Assembly: GCA_963784065.1 (NCBI GenBank)
Contig: CAWAQA010000006.1
Coordinates: 124,001-188,000, forward strand
Source of the DNA: CAWAQA01 sp963784065
Lineage (GTDB): Bacteria > Acidobacteriota > Vicinamibacteria > Vicinamibacterales > UBA2999
Length of the DNA: 64,000 nucleotides
Direction: 5' to 3'
Below are positions 49,017 through 60,500 of the stretch, piece by piece. Under the pieces are notes generated by a model. The model did not search any database, was not told where the DNA came from, and worked only from the letters and a program-made list of their open reading frames with translations. Positions within the stretch are counted from its first letter, which is position 1. Each line of letters begins with the position of its first letter. The translations under genes and the position numbers were made by a program.

Positions 49017-49533
49017 GGTCGGCGGCGCGGCGTTCCGCCCGCGCGGTCACTCCCCCGACCCTTTCCTCGAGCTCACGGAACAATGTCGCCATCTCCACCG
49101 CCGCCAATGCGGCTTCCCGTCCCTTGTTGTCGGCGTTGTCGCCCGATCGGGCCACGGCCTGCTCCTCGGTGAGCGTCGTCAGCACGCCGAACGCCACCGG
49201 GACGCCTGTGACCTGCGCCGCTTCCATGATGCCCTGCGAGGCCGCGGCCGCGATGTACTCGAAGTGCATCGTGTCGCCCTTGATGAGGCAGCCGATGCAG
49301 ATGACCGCGTCGAACTGTCCCGTCTCGGCCGCGCGCAGCGCCGCCATCGGCAATTCGAACGCCCCGGGCACGTAGATGAGCGTGATGTCGTCGTCGGAGA
49401 CTTCCGCCTCCTCGAGGACCTCGCGCGCGCCCTTCAGCAGACCAGCGGTGATCTCCTCGTTGAAGCTGGAGACCACGATAGCAAAGCGGCACCCCGCCGC
49501 ATGACGCATTCCGCGAAGCTCCCGCCCCATCAT
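49013..49533 (-). CDS. ribH: 6,7-dimethyl-8-ribityllumazine synthase (C-terminal frame uncertain)
   Basis: Condenses the pyrimidine and butanone precursors of riboflavin. Motifs: RFAIVVSSFNEEITAGLLKG, YVPGAFELPMAALRAAE, ICIGCLIKGDTMHFEYIAAA and GVPVAFGVLTTLTEEQA, AVEMATLFRELE. Homologues end near that last segment; here the frame stays open through nusB, and a one-base shift would bring the TGA at 49013-49015 into use. Start 49533 or 49509 (MRHAAGCRFAIV). Confidence 0.9.
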
Positions 49534-49560
49534 CCCTTCCGCCCCACTCGCCCTGTCCGG

Positions 49561-50345
49561 CTACTCGCCCTTGAAGTCCGCCTTGCGCTTCTCGAGAAAC
49601 GCGGCCGTGCCTTCGCGCATGTCCTTCGGTCGACGCGACGAGGCCGAACAGCGTCGCCTCGAGGAACTGCGCCTTGTCGAAGGGCTGCTCGAGTCCACGG
49701 TTCACCGCCTCGATGATGTACTGCACCGCGATCGGCGCCTTCGTCGCCAGCTCCGCCGCCAGCCGCTTCGCTTCGGCCATCAGGTCGGCCGCCGGCACGA
49801 CGCGGTTCACGAGGCCGATCTGCAGCGCCTCCTGCGCGGTGATCTGACGTCCGGTCAGCAGCAGGTCGAGCGCGATGCCCTTGCCGACCAGCCGCGGCAG
49901 GCGCTGCGTGCCGCCGTACCCGGGGATGATCCCGAGGTTGATCTCCGGCTGGCCGAGCCGCGCCGTCTCGGCCGCGAGCCGCAGACGTGCACGCCATCGC
50001 CAGCTCACAGCCGCCGCCGAGCGCGTAGCCGTTGATGGCCGCGATCACCGGCTTGCCCATGTTCTCGATGATGTCGAAGACATGCTGGCCGCGCAGCGCG
50101 TGCTCTTTTCCCTGCGCGGGGCTGTGCACGGCCAGCTCGTTGATGTCGGCCCCGGCGACGAACGACTTCTCGCCGGCGCCGGTGAGGATCACGGCGCGCA
50201 CGAAGGCGTCGTGCTTCAGCTCGAGCACCGCGCGGCGCAGCTCGTCGATCGTCTGGCTGTTGAGCGCGTTGAGAACCTGAGGACGGTTGATGGTGAGGAC
50301 GACAACGGCGCCGTCCCAGTCGAGCGTGAGGTTCTCAAACGTCAT
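49561..50345 (-). CDS. Enoyl-CoA hydratase/isomerase family protein (two frame breaks)
   Basis: About 260 residues, crotonase fold. Oxyanion and catalytic segments are present: GEKSFVAGADINELA, AINGYALGGGCELAMACD-type loop with Glu, and GQPEINLGIIPGYGGTQRLP with the second Glu, so hydratase chemistry is intact. Near 49988 the frame slips after CELAMAC and near 49630 after EATLFGLVAS; repair ends the protein ...FLEKRKADFKGE, then TAG at 49561. Supplies beta-oxidation, consistent with the ETF genes. Start ATG 50345 overlaps the VanZ-like stop. Confidence 0.9.
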
Positions 50346-50762
50346 CGTGGCCTCGATGGAGGTTCGCGGCGGCGCGGAATTATACCCCACGCCCAGCAGG
50401 CGATTGTGGCGACGATCGCACCGGCCGCGTCGGCGTAGAGGTCCGCAATCTCCGCGCTGCGTCCCGGCGACGAACGCCTGATGAAGTTCGTCGCTCGCCC
50501 CGTACGCAACCGTCATCGCAATCGCGACCGCGGCGATGCGCGCCGTGATACGCCGCGGCAGTCCGCCGGCGACGGCCCGCACGACCGTCACGCCGAGCGC
50601 GGTGTAGGCCAGCACGTGACCGGACTTGTCCGACACATCGTCGGGCAGCGGCGCCTCGTGCAGCGAGGACACGTAGAAGATGGCCGCCATGGCGACCAGG
50701 ACGGGCCCCCACAGGAAGAGGAGTCGGAGGTCATTGCCAGAGGACACCAGCAGTCGTCGCAT
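50342..50762 (-). CDS. VanZ-like membrane protein (frame broken near 50455)
   Basis: About 139 residues, four hydrophobic helices. VanZ-family motifs: SDKSGHVLAYTALGVTVVRA and GASDELHQAFVAGTQR, then, after one repaired base, SAEIADLYADAAGAIVATIA. VanZ-like proteins are small membrane proteins of unclear role. Start ATG 50762 has AGGA nine bases upstream. TGA at 50342-50344 overlaps the next start (ATGA). Confidence 0.75.
50379..50384 (-). promoter_or_regulatory. Candidate -10 box for the enoyl-CoA hydratase gene
   Basis: The minus strand reads GGGTATAATTCC inside the VanZ-like gene, giving a leader of about 27 bases. No strong -35. Confidence 0.35.
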
Positions 50763-50794
50763 CGGGTGTCCTGTGAAAAGAGTTCCGGCCGCGC

Positions 50795-50969
50795 CTACAG
50801 GGGCAGCGGGTACAGCAGCCAGCCGACGACGATCCCGCCGGCGACGAAGCCCCCGAACAGCTTCGCCCCGAGCAGCGAGCTGCTCGCGCGGCTCGTCACG
50901 CATCAGTGTGGCGAACACGACGGACACGAAGAACGCGAACAGGATCATCAGGCCGGCGTGCGTGGTCAC
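50795..50969 (-). CDS. Small two-helix membrane protein (frame broken near 50880)
   Basis: About 57 residues: MTTHAGLMILFAFFVSVVFA, a charged loop (TLMRDEPREQ), then LLGAKLFGGFVAGGIVVGWL and the end LLYPLPL with TAG at 50795. One extra base in the loop (near 50880) hides the second helix in the raw frame. GTG start at 50969 overlaps the previous stop as GTGA. Unknown function. Confidence 0.55.
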
Positions 50970-51863
50970 TTTCGCCCCTGGGCGATGTCGAATGCATCGA
51001 GGACGACGAGCATGTTCAAGAGGCCGGCGACGATCAGGAACGCGTTGCCGTACTCATAGGTGATCGCGATGACCCGTCCCGCGCCCGCGCCCAGGGCTTT
51101 TGCGACGAAGTACGGGATGCCCGATGCCGAGGTCGGCGAACGCCGCCAGCGCCACGAGCGGCTGCGTCAGCTCGAAAGGAAACAGCCGGCCCTCGAGCCA
51201 GAGGCCGATCACGAACATCAGCGGCAGCGTGAGCAGGAAGATCAGACCCTTCTGCCGGCGGCCGAGCCAGAGATGGCCGCCGCCCGGAATCGCCCAGGCC
51301 ACCGCGCAGATCAAATATGTGAGGGAGGCCGATCGTGGCTGATCGGCGGTCGAGGCGCGCATTCGTCGTAGTGTACGCGTAGCCAGCACGGCAATCACTA
51401 CGAGCCCCGCCGCAGCACCGAGCGGCCCGCCGGCCAACGCACGCGTCAGGTTCGAAGGATGCCAGACGCCGGCCCACTCGGCGAGCAGCGTGACCACGGT
51501 TGGGACGGCGCCCACCGCCACGACTGCTTGCGCCCGCGCCAACGTCGACTCGCCCCGGAACGGGCTCTGACCCCTGTGGCGAAGCGTCTCGGAGTCAGCC
51601 CCTCGCACGAAGCGACGCAGGGTTCCGAACATCAAACCACCGGCAAGACCCGCATAGATACCAAGGCAGCGGGCGCAGACTGGCAGCTGTGCGCCTTCAA
51701 CATGAAACGACCGTTCGGATATCTGATGGCAGATCTGCGAGCCGAGCACGTAGGTCAGAGCAGCAGGCGCGGCGGGGAGGAAGGGCGCTGTGACGAGCAG
51801 GGCGACCCAGCCGAGAGCCACAAAGACGATGAGCGGCGCGACCATCGCGATCACACCGCTCAT
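50966..51863 (-). CDS. DUF2085-containing membrane protein (frame broken near 51119)
   Basis: About 298 residues with seven or so hydrophobic helices. The N-terminal half matches DUF2085: GSQICHQISERSFHVEGAQL, PVCARCLGIYAGLAGG with paired Cys. The C-terminal half has GGGHLWLGRRQKGLIFLLTL, reminiscent of TM2/DUF6677 membrane domains, and, after dropping one G at 51119, PYFVAKALGAGAGRVIAITY and a hydrophobic end. Function unknown; it leads a tightly coupled set of membrane genes. The Shine-Dalgarno GGAAGGAA borders a palindrome. Confidence 0.7.
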
Positions 51864-51871
51864 TGTGATTC

Positions 51872-51891
51872 CTTCCGGCTGCAGCCGGAAG
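51872..51891. repeat. REP-like palindrome, CTTCCGGCTG arm
   Basis: A perfect 10-bp palindrome without a loop, eight bases upstream of the DUF2085 gene start. Same family as 23985-24004. Confidence 0.6.
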
Positions 51892-51918
51892 CTCGATGAG
51901 AGCGCAGTCCGACGATCT

Positions 51919-52891
51919 CTATTCGATCGTCGCCACGCGCTCCGGGGTGGCAGACTGATAGCCCGTCCGCGTCCGCGTGCGCGCGCCGGGATGGTCCTCG
52001 ACACGGACCACCACCCGCCGGAACGCCCCGTCACGCTTCGGGTTCTTCGACGTGTAGCCGAGCGCGTACTGCGAAGCCAACTCCTCCGCGATCGTCCCGT
52101 ACACGCCCGCCAGCTCCGCGATGGAGGCGGGGAAGAACGCGCGTGCCCCGGTCTCCTGCGCGAGCGACTTCATGCCGAACTCCGACTGCGAGAAATAGCG
52201 GCTGCCGCTGCGCCCCGGCCGTTCCCCGGACGGCGATTTCAACGTGATCGTGTAGATGGCGATGCCCGTCTGCTTCGCCACGTCCATCACGTCGTCGAAC
52301 GCGATGAGGCTGGCGGTGTCCTGGCCGTCCGACAGGACGGCAATGGCCTGACGGCGCACGTCGCCATTCTGCCGGCGCTGCTTCACCATCTCCTTGAGGG
52401 TCATGTAAAGGCCGTTGTAGAGCGCCGTGCCGCCGCGCGCCACGGTGCCGCGGATGGCGGTGTCGGCTCCGCCGGGATCGTCGTCGAGCGCGTGCAGGAT
52501 CTTGACGGTGTCCTTGATGTCCACGATGCTCACGCGGTCGCCCGGCCGCAGCGTGGCGGCAAACCCGGCGGCCGCCTCCTGCATCGTCTGCATCTTGTCG
52601 GTCATGCTCGCCGAGGTGTCGAGCAGGAGCGCGAGGTCCAGCGGCACGTTCCTGGCGGCGAAGAACGACACGTCCTGCTGCACGCCGTCCTCGTAAACCG
52701 CGAAGCTGCTCGGCCGACAGACCGGTCACGAACCTCTGCTGCCCGTCCGTGACGACGACGTTGAACGCGACCAGATCGACGCCGGTGCGGAAGACCGTCC
52801 CGGGAATGTCATTGTCCTGAGGCGGCTGCGTTTGCGCGCGCGCCCCGCCAGCCGCCAGGAGACACGCCAGAGCCAAGTACCCCGCCTTCAC
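51919..52891 (-). CDS. Acidobacterial-type VWFA domain protein (frame broken near 52712)
   Basis: About 323 residues. Signal peptide 1-19, a short beta domain (VFRTGVDLVAFNVVVTDGQQ and VTGLSAEQFAVYEDG), then a von Willebrand A domain with intact MIDAS: LLLDTSASMTDKMQ, TALYNGLYMTLKEM, IAVLSDGQDTASLI. Ends YALGYTSKNPKRDGAFRRVV. The VWFA-related family defined from Acidobacteria has exactly this layout and is a useful taxon marker; its function is unknown. One frame break sits between LSAEQ and VQQDVSFF. Confidence 0.85.
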
Positions 52892-52942
52892 CGCTCACCC
52901 GCCTTCCTTCGGCGCCACACTACGCGCCTCGGCCTTTAGCGG

Positions 52943-55317
52943 GTGCAAAGGATGTTCCGGCTAGACTGCAGGTTCATGCTGGCAGGTATTGCTGCCGTCT
53001 CTGCGGCTCTCCTGATGACCGAACTGGCGCTCACGCGCATATTTTCGGTCACGATGTACTACCACTTCGCTTTTCTTGCGATCTCGATCGCCCTCTTCGG
53101 CCTCAGCGCCAGTGGGGTCACGGTCTACGTGCTCCGGCGACGACTGGCCGTGATCGACACCAACGACCTGCTCACGGCGGGCGCGCTCGTGCACGCCGTC
53201 TCGACGGTGCTGTCACTGGCGTTCCTGGTCCGCATCCGCGTCGGGCTGAACTACTCGCCGGAAAACGTCGCGTTGATGCTCGCGATCTACGCGCTCGCGG
53301 CGCTCCCGTTCTTCACAGGCGGCGCCGTCATCTCGCTCGCATTCGCGCGCCTCGCCGACCGGATCAACGTGCTGTACGCAGCTGACCTGCTCGGGGCGGC
53401 GGCGGGCTGTCTGGCGCTCATTCCGCTTGTTGAACCGATTCGGCGCGCCGGGCGTCGTGCTCACCGCGGCGGCGCCTCTCGATCGCGGCCGGGATCTGCT
53501 TTGCCTCTTCGCGGGCACGCCCGCGAGTGGCCATGGCGGGCCTGCTCCTGTTCGGTTTCCCCGCGGGCGCTCAGGTGGCGGGCGCGGCGCCTTTCGATGT
53601 GTCCGACACCAAGGGCCACGAAGGCGACCGGGTCCTGTTCAGCAAATGGAATTCGTTCTCGCGGATCGCGGTGTACGACCGTCCGCACGGCGACTGGTCG
53701 CTGAGCCCCCGTTTCAGCGGCGCACGCGGCGAATCGCTGTTCATGGACATCGACTCGGCCGCCTCGACGCCTATCCTGAAAGGAACGGCCACGCTCGACG
53801 ACGCCGCATATCTCCGCTATGAGCTGACAGCGCTCGGCTATTACTTCGTCGAACGTCCCGGAGGCTTTCGCGCGCTCGTGATCGGGCCAGGCGGCGGCCG
53901 CGACCTCCTCTCCGCCCTGGTCTTCGGCGCAACTCACGTGGACGGCGTCGAGATCAACCCGATCATCGCGCGCGACGTGATGCTCGACCGCTTCCGGCAA
54001 TACTCAGGGGGCGTCTACGCCCATCCCCGCGTGTCGTCCTACGTGGACGACGGCCGGAGCTTCATCCGCCGAAGCTCGTCGAAGTACAACCTGATCCAGG
54101 CGTCCCTGGTGGACACCTGGGCGGCGACCGCCGCCGGCGCGTACACGCTCACCGAGAACTCGCTCTACACATCGGAGGCGTTTGGCGAATATCTCGACCA
54201 TCTCAGCGACAGCGGCTACCTCACGATTACGCGGTGGGTCTTCGACGGCCTGCGCCTCGTGTCGCTCGCGCAGGAGGCGTGCGAGGCGCGCGGCCTCGAC
54301 CCGGCGCAGCACCTCGCCATTGTCCGCCTCGATCGCGTCGCCACGTTTCTCCTGAAGAAGACGCCGTTCACGCACGCGGACGTGCAACGTTTGCGCACGC
54401 TCTCGAACGACCTCGGGTTCTCGATTCTCTACGCGCCCGGTGTCGAGCCGTCGCACGTGGCGGAAGAGCCGGCCGAGATGCAGCGCAACGGCACGAGCGC
54501 TGCCGACTATCGCCGGCTGATCCTGACTGCGGATCGAGAGCGTTTCCTCGAGACCTATCCGCTCGACGTGCGCGCCACCACCGACGACCGGCCGTTTTTC
54601 TTCCACACGACGCGTCTTGCGAACCAGTTCGAGGTGGCGTTCGGGCGGTCGATGCTCTTCGGCAACGGCTTGAGCGCGCTGATGACGCTGATGGGCATTT
54701 CAGCGGTACTCGTGCTGCTTTTCATCCTGGGTCCGCTTTTCCTGAGCGGCGAACGCCCGGGCGACGGGTGGGCGGGCTGGCTCGTCTATTTCGGCGCACT
54801 TGGCGCGGGCTTCATGCTGCTCGAAGTTGCCCTGCTCCAGCGCTTCGTCCTGCTCCTCGGGCACCCGGTGTATTCGCTCACGGTGACGCTCTTCTCGCTG
54901 CTGCTCGGCACAGGACTGGGCAGCCTGATCAGCCGGAAGATCGACCCGCACCGGGTGAAAACGGTGACGTTGCGGGCTCTCGTCGGCGTGCTGACTGTCG
55001 CGGCAGTCAGCCCGCTGCTGCTGCGGCAGATCATCGAGATTGCGATCCCCTGGCCACTGCCTCTGCGCGCCGCGGTCGCGGCGGCGGTCCTTCTCCCGCT
55101 CGGGGTACTGCTCGGGATGCCGCTGCCGGGCGGGATGCGCCTGCTCGCCGCGCGGCGCGCCGATCTCATCCCATGGGGCTGGGGCATCAATGGCGCGTTT
55201 TCGGTGATTGGGGCGACCCTGGCCGTTTTCATCGCGATGAACTGGGGATTTTCCGCCACTTTGCTGATTGCCGGGCTGGTTTACGCGGGAGCGGCACAGA
55301 CACTGCGCACCCGTTAG
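52943..55317 (+). CDS. Spermidine-synthase-like integral membrane protein (frame breaks near 53440 and 53525)
   Basis: About 790 residues: N-terminal TM helices (LLMTELALTRIFSVTMYYHF, FAFLAISIALFGLSASGVTV), a central SAM/aminopropyltransferase-like Rossmann domain (ALVIGPGGGRDLLSALVFGA, VDGVEINPIIARDV, YVDDGRSFIRRSSSKYNLIQ) and C-terminal TM helices. Proteins of this shape are common in environmental bacteria; polyamine synthesis is not proven and several catalytic residues cannot be checked here. Start may be 52943 (GTG), 52952 or 52976. It is divergent from the VWFA gene across a 51-base gap. Confidence 0.75.
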
Positions 55318-55426
55318 GTCCGCTAACTCGCACTGTTACAACAGATTGGGCGCTCCTTGGGTGCGGCCGTTCCACATGGGCTGAACTTTGCCCAACCTCG
55401 GTGCGTCCAACACACCGATAGAAATC

Positions 55427-55439
55427 TGAACACTGTTCA
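55427..55439 (+). promoter_or_regulatory. Candidate TetR-type operator
   Basis: A perfect 13-base palindrome TGAACACTGTTCA, 26 bases before the TetR gene start; half-site GTGTTC recurs at 55451-55456 and the palindrome ATCATATGAT lies between. Typical place and size for an autoregulatory operator. The remaining 55318-55426 stretch holds no gene. Confidence 0.5.
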
Positions 55440-55465
55440 TCATATGATTGGTGTTCGGAGGACAC

Positions 55466-56179
55466 ATGGGCATCAAGGAACGGCAGGAACGGGATCGGGC
55501 GGCAGTTCGCCACGCCATCCTCGGCGCGGCGCGCGAGCTGTTCGTGACCGAAGGCTACCGGAACGTGTCGATGCGGAAGATTGCCGACCGCATCGAGTAC
55601 AGCCCTGCCGCCATCTACGGCTATTTCCCCAGCAAGGACGCCATCTTCTTCGCGCTGGCCGAGGAAGGCTTTCGGGAACTGGCGCAGTTCGGGATGAAGG
55701 CGGCCGAACACAGCCTCGACCCCTTCAAGCGGTTGCGCGCCGGGCTGTGGGCGTTCTACGAGTTCTCCAAGGTGCATCCGGAGTATTTCGAGCTGATGTT
55801 CACCGATCGATCGGTGCCCAGCCTCAGCCAGGACTTCCAGCGGTTCGAATTCTTTCAGCAGACGACGGCGGCGGCCGAAGCCGACATTCGCGCGTGCATC
55901 GAGCGCGGCCAGTTCTCGCAGCAGCTCGATCCCGCCGCGGCGCTGCACGTGCTCTGGGTCGGCATGCTCGGCGCGGCGACGATCGGCCTGGCGCAGCGTC
56001 TCGCGCCGGGTGAGGATGCCGACGCGCTTGCGCGCGACGTGCTCGACACCATCCTCGCCGGGTTCACCACGAACAACATCACCAGCACGTTCGTCGCATC
56101 CGAGTGTGCGTTTCACGTACAGGCGGCGGATGCAGCGCCGCATGACGCGGGTGACGGCCGTCACGGAGACCGGCCATGA
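55466..56179 (+). CDS. TetR/AcrR-family transcriptional regulator
   Basis: 237 residues. N-terminal helix-turn-helix: ILGAARELFVTEGYRNVSMR, KIADRIEYSPAAIYGYFPSK and DAIFFALAEEGF. The C-terminal ligand domain reads to DTILAGFTTNN; the roughly 35 residues after that are compositionally odd and may be a read-through after an indel. ATG 55466 follows GGAGG at 55458-55462. It is immediately upstream of an RND efflux operon, whose repressor it probably is. Confidence 0.88.
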   Translation: MGIKERQERDRAAVRHAILGAARELFVTEGYRNVSMRKIADRIEYSPAAIYGYFPSKDAIFFALAEEGFRELAQFGMKAAEHSLDPFKRLRAGLWAFYEFSKVHPEYFELMFTDRSVPSLSQDFQRFEFFQQTTAAAEADIRACIERGQFSQQLDPAAALHVLWVGMLGAATIGLAQRLAPGEDADALARDVLDTILAGFTTNNITSTFVASECAFHVQAADAAPHDAGDGRHGDRP

Positions 56180-56206
56180 CGTCCGGCACATGCGCACGGG
56201 ACATCA

Positions 56207-56269
56207 GTGATTCACGATTCGGGATTCGTGATGTCCCATCACAAGCCGCCAATCGCCACTCACGAATGC
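56207..56269. repeat. Periodic inverted repeat, GATTCGN (about 7-base) unit
   Basis: Left arm GTGATTCACGATTCGGGATT, right arm with CCAATCGCCACTCACGAAT. In the TetR-MFP gap. Confidence 0.55.
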
Positions 56270-56295
56270 GAAGACTCTCTTCGAGGTCACACATC

Positions 56296-57453
56296 ATGTC
56301 GTTCAGCGGTTTTCGATCCGTTCGGCCGTCTCTCCTGTTCCTCGTGCTCGCCGCTGCAACAATCGGCGCCGGCTGCCAGTCGGCGGAGCCCGCTGCGTCG
56401 GCGTCCACGCCGGCACCCGAGCACCGTATCGATGTGCCCGCACTCGAGGTGGGAGTGACTGACCTCGAATCGACGCTGCAGATCTCGGGCAACCTCGTGC
56501 CGCAGACGCGCGTGGCGGTGCTGGCGAAGCTGCCGGGCACGTTGTCGCGCGTCGCGGTGGACATCGGCGACCGCGTCCGCGTCGGACAGGTCGTCGCCGC
56601 GCTCGACCGGCGCGAGATCGACGCGCAGGTGGACGCGGCCACAGCCTCGGTGAACGTCGCCCGGGCGGGCGTGGAGTCGGCCGAAGCGGGGCTTGCCAAC
56701 GCCGTGCTCGAACACGAGCGCGCGCAGAACCTGTTCGAGAAGGGCGCCGTGCCGCGGCAGCGGCTCGACGCCGCCGAGACGTCGCGGCGCTCGGCGAGCG
56801 CCCAGCGTGATCTGGCCACCGCCACGCTGGCACAGGCCGAGGCGGCGCTGCGGCGCGCGCGCGAGATCCAGCGCGACGCCACCCTCACCTCCCCGATCGA
56901 CGGTGTCGTCGTCGAGCGCAACTACGACGCCGGCAGCCTGGTGAGCCCTGGCGACAACAAGCCTGTCGTCGTGGTGGCCGACCTGCGCGTGCATGAAGCT
57001 GCAGGCAGGGGTATCGGAACTCGAGGCCGGCCGTCTTCGTGTGGGCATGCCTGCGCGCGTGAGCATCCAGGCGCGCCCGGGCGAGATCGTCGAGGGACGG
57101 CTCGCGGCGATCGCGCCGGAAGTCAACGCCCGCAACCGTCACTTCGCGATCGAGGTGCGTACCCCGAACCCCGGCACGCTGCTCTCGGGGATGTACGGCA
57201 TTGCGACGATTCCGCTGCAGCGCGTTGACGGCGTCGTGGCAGTGCCGCGCGAGGCCATCACCACGCGCGGCGGCAGGCGCGTCGCGCTCCGGATCGAGCG
57301 CGACACGGTTGCCGAGGTGCCGTGTCGGAGGGACTTGCGAGCAGCACGCACGTGCAGATCGCCAGCGGCTTGAAGGCGGGGGACACGATTGTGGCCGACG
57401 CGCGGCGCGAGGTGTCGCCCGGCGCCAAAGTGAACGCGGTGTTCCAGAAGTAG
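56296..57453 (+). CDS. RND efflux periplasmic adaptor lipoprotein (frame breaks near 56992 and 57325)
   Basis: About 385 residues. Lipobox ATIGAGCQ near residue 27, lipoyl/barrel-sandwich part (LAKLPGTLSRVAVDIGDRVR, VGQVVAALD), coiled coil (residues about 110-190, many Ala/Glu/Arg), TLTSPIDGVVVERNYDAGSL and a beta-barrel after the first break (VGMPARVSIQARPGEIVEGR). The extra C at GTGCATGAAG (56992) and an indel near 57325 split the raw frame. It links the inner-membrane pump to an outer-membrane channel. Ends QK, TAG at 57451-57453. Confidence 0.88.
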
Positions 57454-57460
57454 CGGTAGC

Positions 57461-57525
57461 GGGGTCAGACCCCGGTGGCGAGTGGTGCAATGGGTTGACT
57501 CGCCCGATCACCGGCGTCTGACCCC
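57461..57525. repeat. Inverted repeat with GGGGTCAGAC arms
   Basis: Left arm GGGGTCAGACCCCGGTG (57461-57477) pairs with CACCGGCGTCTGACCCC (57509-57525), one mismatch, 31-base loop. A degenerate match, GGGCTCTGACCCCTGTGG, lies near 51560. The following 57526-57584 stretch repeats AATCACACATCGTCAATCGC-like 7-base units. Confidence 0.65.
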
Positions 57526-57584
57526 ATGGCTCGCGAATCACACATCGTCAATCGCACATCACCAACGGCGTAAGGGCATTCGAT

Positions 57585-60500
57585 ATGTGGATTTCTGACA
57601 TCTCAATCAAGCGGCCGGTCTTCGCCACGATGTTCATCATGAGCTTCATGGTGCTCGGCATCGTGTCGATGTCGCGGCTTGGCATCGACCTGTTCCCGGA
57701 CGTCAGCTTTCCGTTCGTGAACATCTCGGTGGTATACCCCGGTGCGTCGCCCGAAGAGGTCGAGACCCTCGTCACGCGGCCCGTCGAGGATGCCGTCGCC
57801 GGCATCAACGGCGTCAAGCGGGTCGAGTCGCGATCGACCGAAGGGTTCGCGCGCGTCGGCCTCGAGCTCCGCCTGGAAGTGGACGCGCAGAACGCCGCCG
57901 CGGAAGTGCGTGAGAAGGTCGCCGCCATCCGCGATCGCCTCCCCGAGGAAATCGAGGATCCGACGATCGTCCGCTTCGACGTGGCCGGGCTGCCGATCAT
58001 GACGTTCGCGGTCGGCTCGGCGCAGCGCTCCGACATGACACGCCGCCAGATCGAAGACGACCTCAAGCCGTTGCTCGAGCAGATCGACGGCGTGGCCGCC
58101 GTCGACGTGAACGGCGGTGAGATCCGCGAGATACAGGTGGACCTCGACCCGGGCCGGCTGGAGGCGCTCGGCCTGCCGGTCAGCGCCGTCGCCGAAAAGC
58201 TGGCGGCGGAAAACCTCGACATGCCCGGCGGCCGGATGACACGCGAGGGTCAGAGCATCTCGCTGCGCACCAAGGGCGAGTTCGAGACCGCCGAAGAGAT
58301 CGAGGGCGTGATCCTGCGGTCGGACGCGCGGCTCCACGGTCCGCGTTCGCGACGTCGGCCGCGTCGTGGACGGCTTCGAGGAGCGGGAATCGACGACGCG
58401 GCTGAACGGCGCCGACGCGGTCTCCTTCTCCATCAAGAAGCAGTCCGGCGCCAACACCGCCGCCATCGCGGAGCGGGTGCATGCGACGCTTGCACGCGTG
58501 TCGCCGAGCTTCCCTGCTCTTCAGATCCGGCAGGTGCACGACGACGCCGAGTTCATCCAGCAGAACGTGGCGCAGGTCCGCGAGCACATCATCTTCGGCG
58601 GCATCATGGCCGTGCTGGTGATCTTCCTGTTCATGCGCGACTGGCGCTCGACGCTGATCAGCGCCCTGGCGCTGCCGACGTCGGTCATCGCCACGTTCTT
58701 CTTCATGTGGATCGCCGGCTTCACGTTCAACATGATGACGCTGATGGCGCTGTCGCTCGTCATCGGCATCCTCATCGACGACGCCGTGGTCGTGCGCGAG
58801 AACATCTACCGGCACATGGAGCAGGGCGCCGACCCGATGACGGCGGCGCAGCGCGGCACGTCCGAGATCGGACTGGCGGTCATGGCGACGACCTTCACCA
58901 TCCTCGCCGTGTTCCTGCCGGTTGGTTTCATGACCGGGCTGGTCGGGCAGTTCTTCAAGTCGTTCGCACTGACGATCGCCTTCGCCGTCGCGATGTCGCT
59001 GCTCGTCGCGTTCACGCTCGACCCGATGCTGTCGTCGCGGTTCGTCCGCTACATCCCGCCCGAGGAGCGCACGAAGACGCGCGCCGGCCGCCTGTTCGAG
59101 CGGTGGGGCCGCGCCTACGACGCGCTCGACCGCCGCTACCATCGCGTGCTCGCCCTCGCGCTCGGCCATCCGTGGAAGACGCTGGCCGCGGCGGCCCTGG
59201 TGTTCGTCGCCAGCCTCGGCACCATGGCGATCATGGACACCGAGTTCGTGCCGGCGGAGGACCGCGGCGAGTTCCAGGTCATCGTCGACCTGCCGCCGGG
59301 TACGTCGTTCGACGAGAGCGTGGCGCGAGTGGCCACGATCGAGACGAGCGTCCAGTCCATCCCCGAGGTGCTTCAGGTCTTCACGACCGTTGGCGTGAAC
59401 GGCCAGGTGCGTTCGTCGACCCTGCGCGTGAAGACGTCGAAGAAGGACGCGCGCGAGCGCAGCATCGGCGCGATCAAGGCGGATGTCCGCGCGCGGCTGG
59501 ATCAGATGCCGTTCGTCGACGCCAAGGTCGCGGACCCGGAATTCATGCAGGGCGCCCCCTACGAGCCGCCGATCAACGTGTTCGTGCGCGGCGACGACCT
59601 GCAGGAGCTGCAGCGGATCACCACCGAGATCGAAGACCGGATCCGGCAGATCCCGGGCGCGGTGGACGTGAAGAGCAACCTCGAGACCGGCCAGCCGGAA
59701 GTCGTGGCGCGCGTCAACCGCGACCTCGCGGCCGACCTGGGCTTCAGCGTCGGCAACGTCGCGATGCAGCTGCGCGGGATGGTCGAAGGCATCGTGCCGA
59801 CGAAGCTGCGCGACGGCGACCGCGAGCATGACATCCGGGTGCGCCTGGCGCCGGAGTTCCGCAACGACGCCGCGGCCATCCTGCGCACACCGCTGTACGC
59901 GCAGGGCGGCGCCGAGGTGCGCGCGGGCGACGTGGTCGCCTTCGAACCCGCGGTCGGCCCGAGCAACATCGACCGCGAACAGCGGCGGCGGCAGGGCGAA
60001 GATCGGCGTCGACCTGGCGGAAGGCTATGCCCTCGGACAGGTGACCGCCGAGGTGGAACAGGTGATGGCCGGCGTGCAGATGCCGGCGAACTTCGAGTGG
60101 GGGTTTGCCGGCGACGTCGAGATGATGCAGGAATCGGCGGCGGCAATGGGCCTGGCGCTCATCCTGGCGGTGGCCTTCATCTACATCGTGCTCGCCTCGC
60201 AGTTCGAGTCGTTCCTCGAGCCGTTCATCATCATGCTGTCGCTGCCGCTCGCGATTGTCGGCGCGCTGCTGCTGCTGCTCGCCACCGGCAACAACATCGG
60301 CATGCCGGCCATGATTGGCGTGGTGATGCTGATGGGTCTGGTGACGAAGAACGCGATCCTGCTCGTGGACTACACGAACCACCTCAGGCGCGACGAGGGG
60401 CTGAGCGTCAAGGATGCGCTGCTCAAGGCGGGACCGGTGCGCCTGCGTCCGATCGTGATGACGACGGTGGCGATGGTGCTCGGGATGACGCCGTCGGCAT

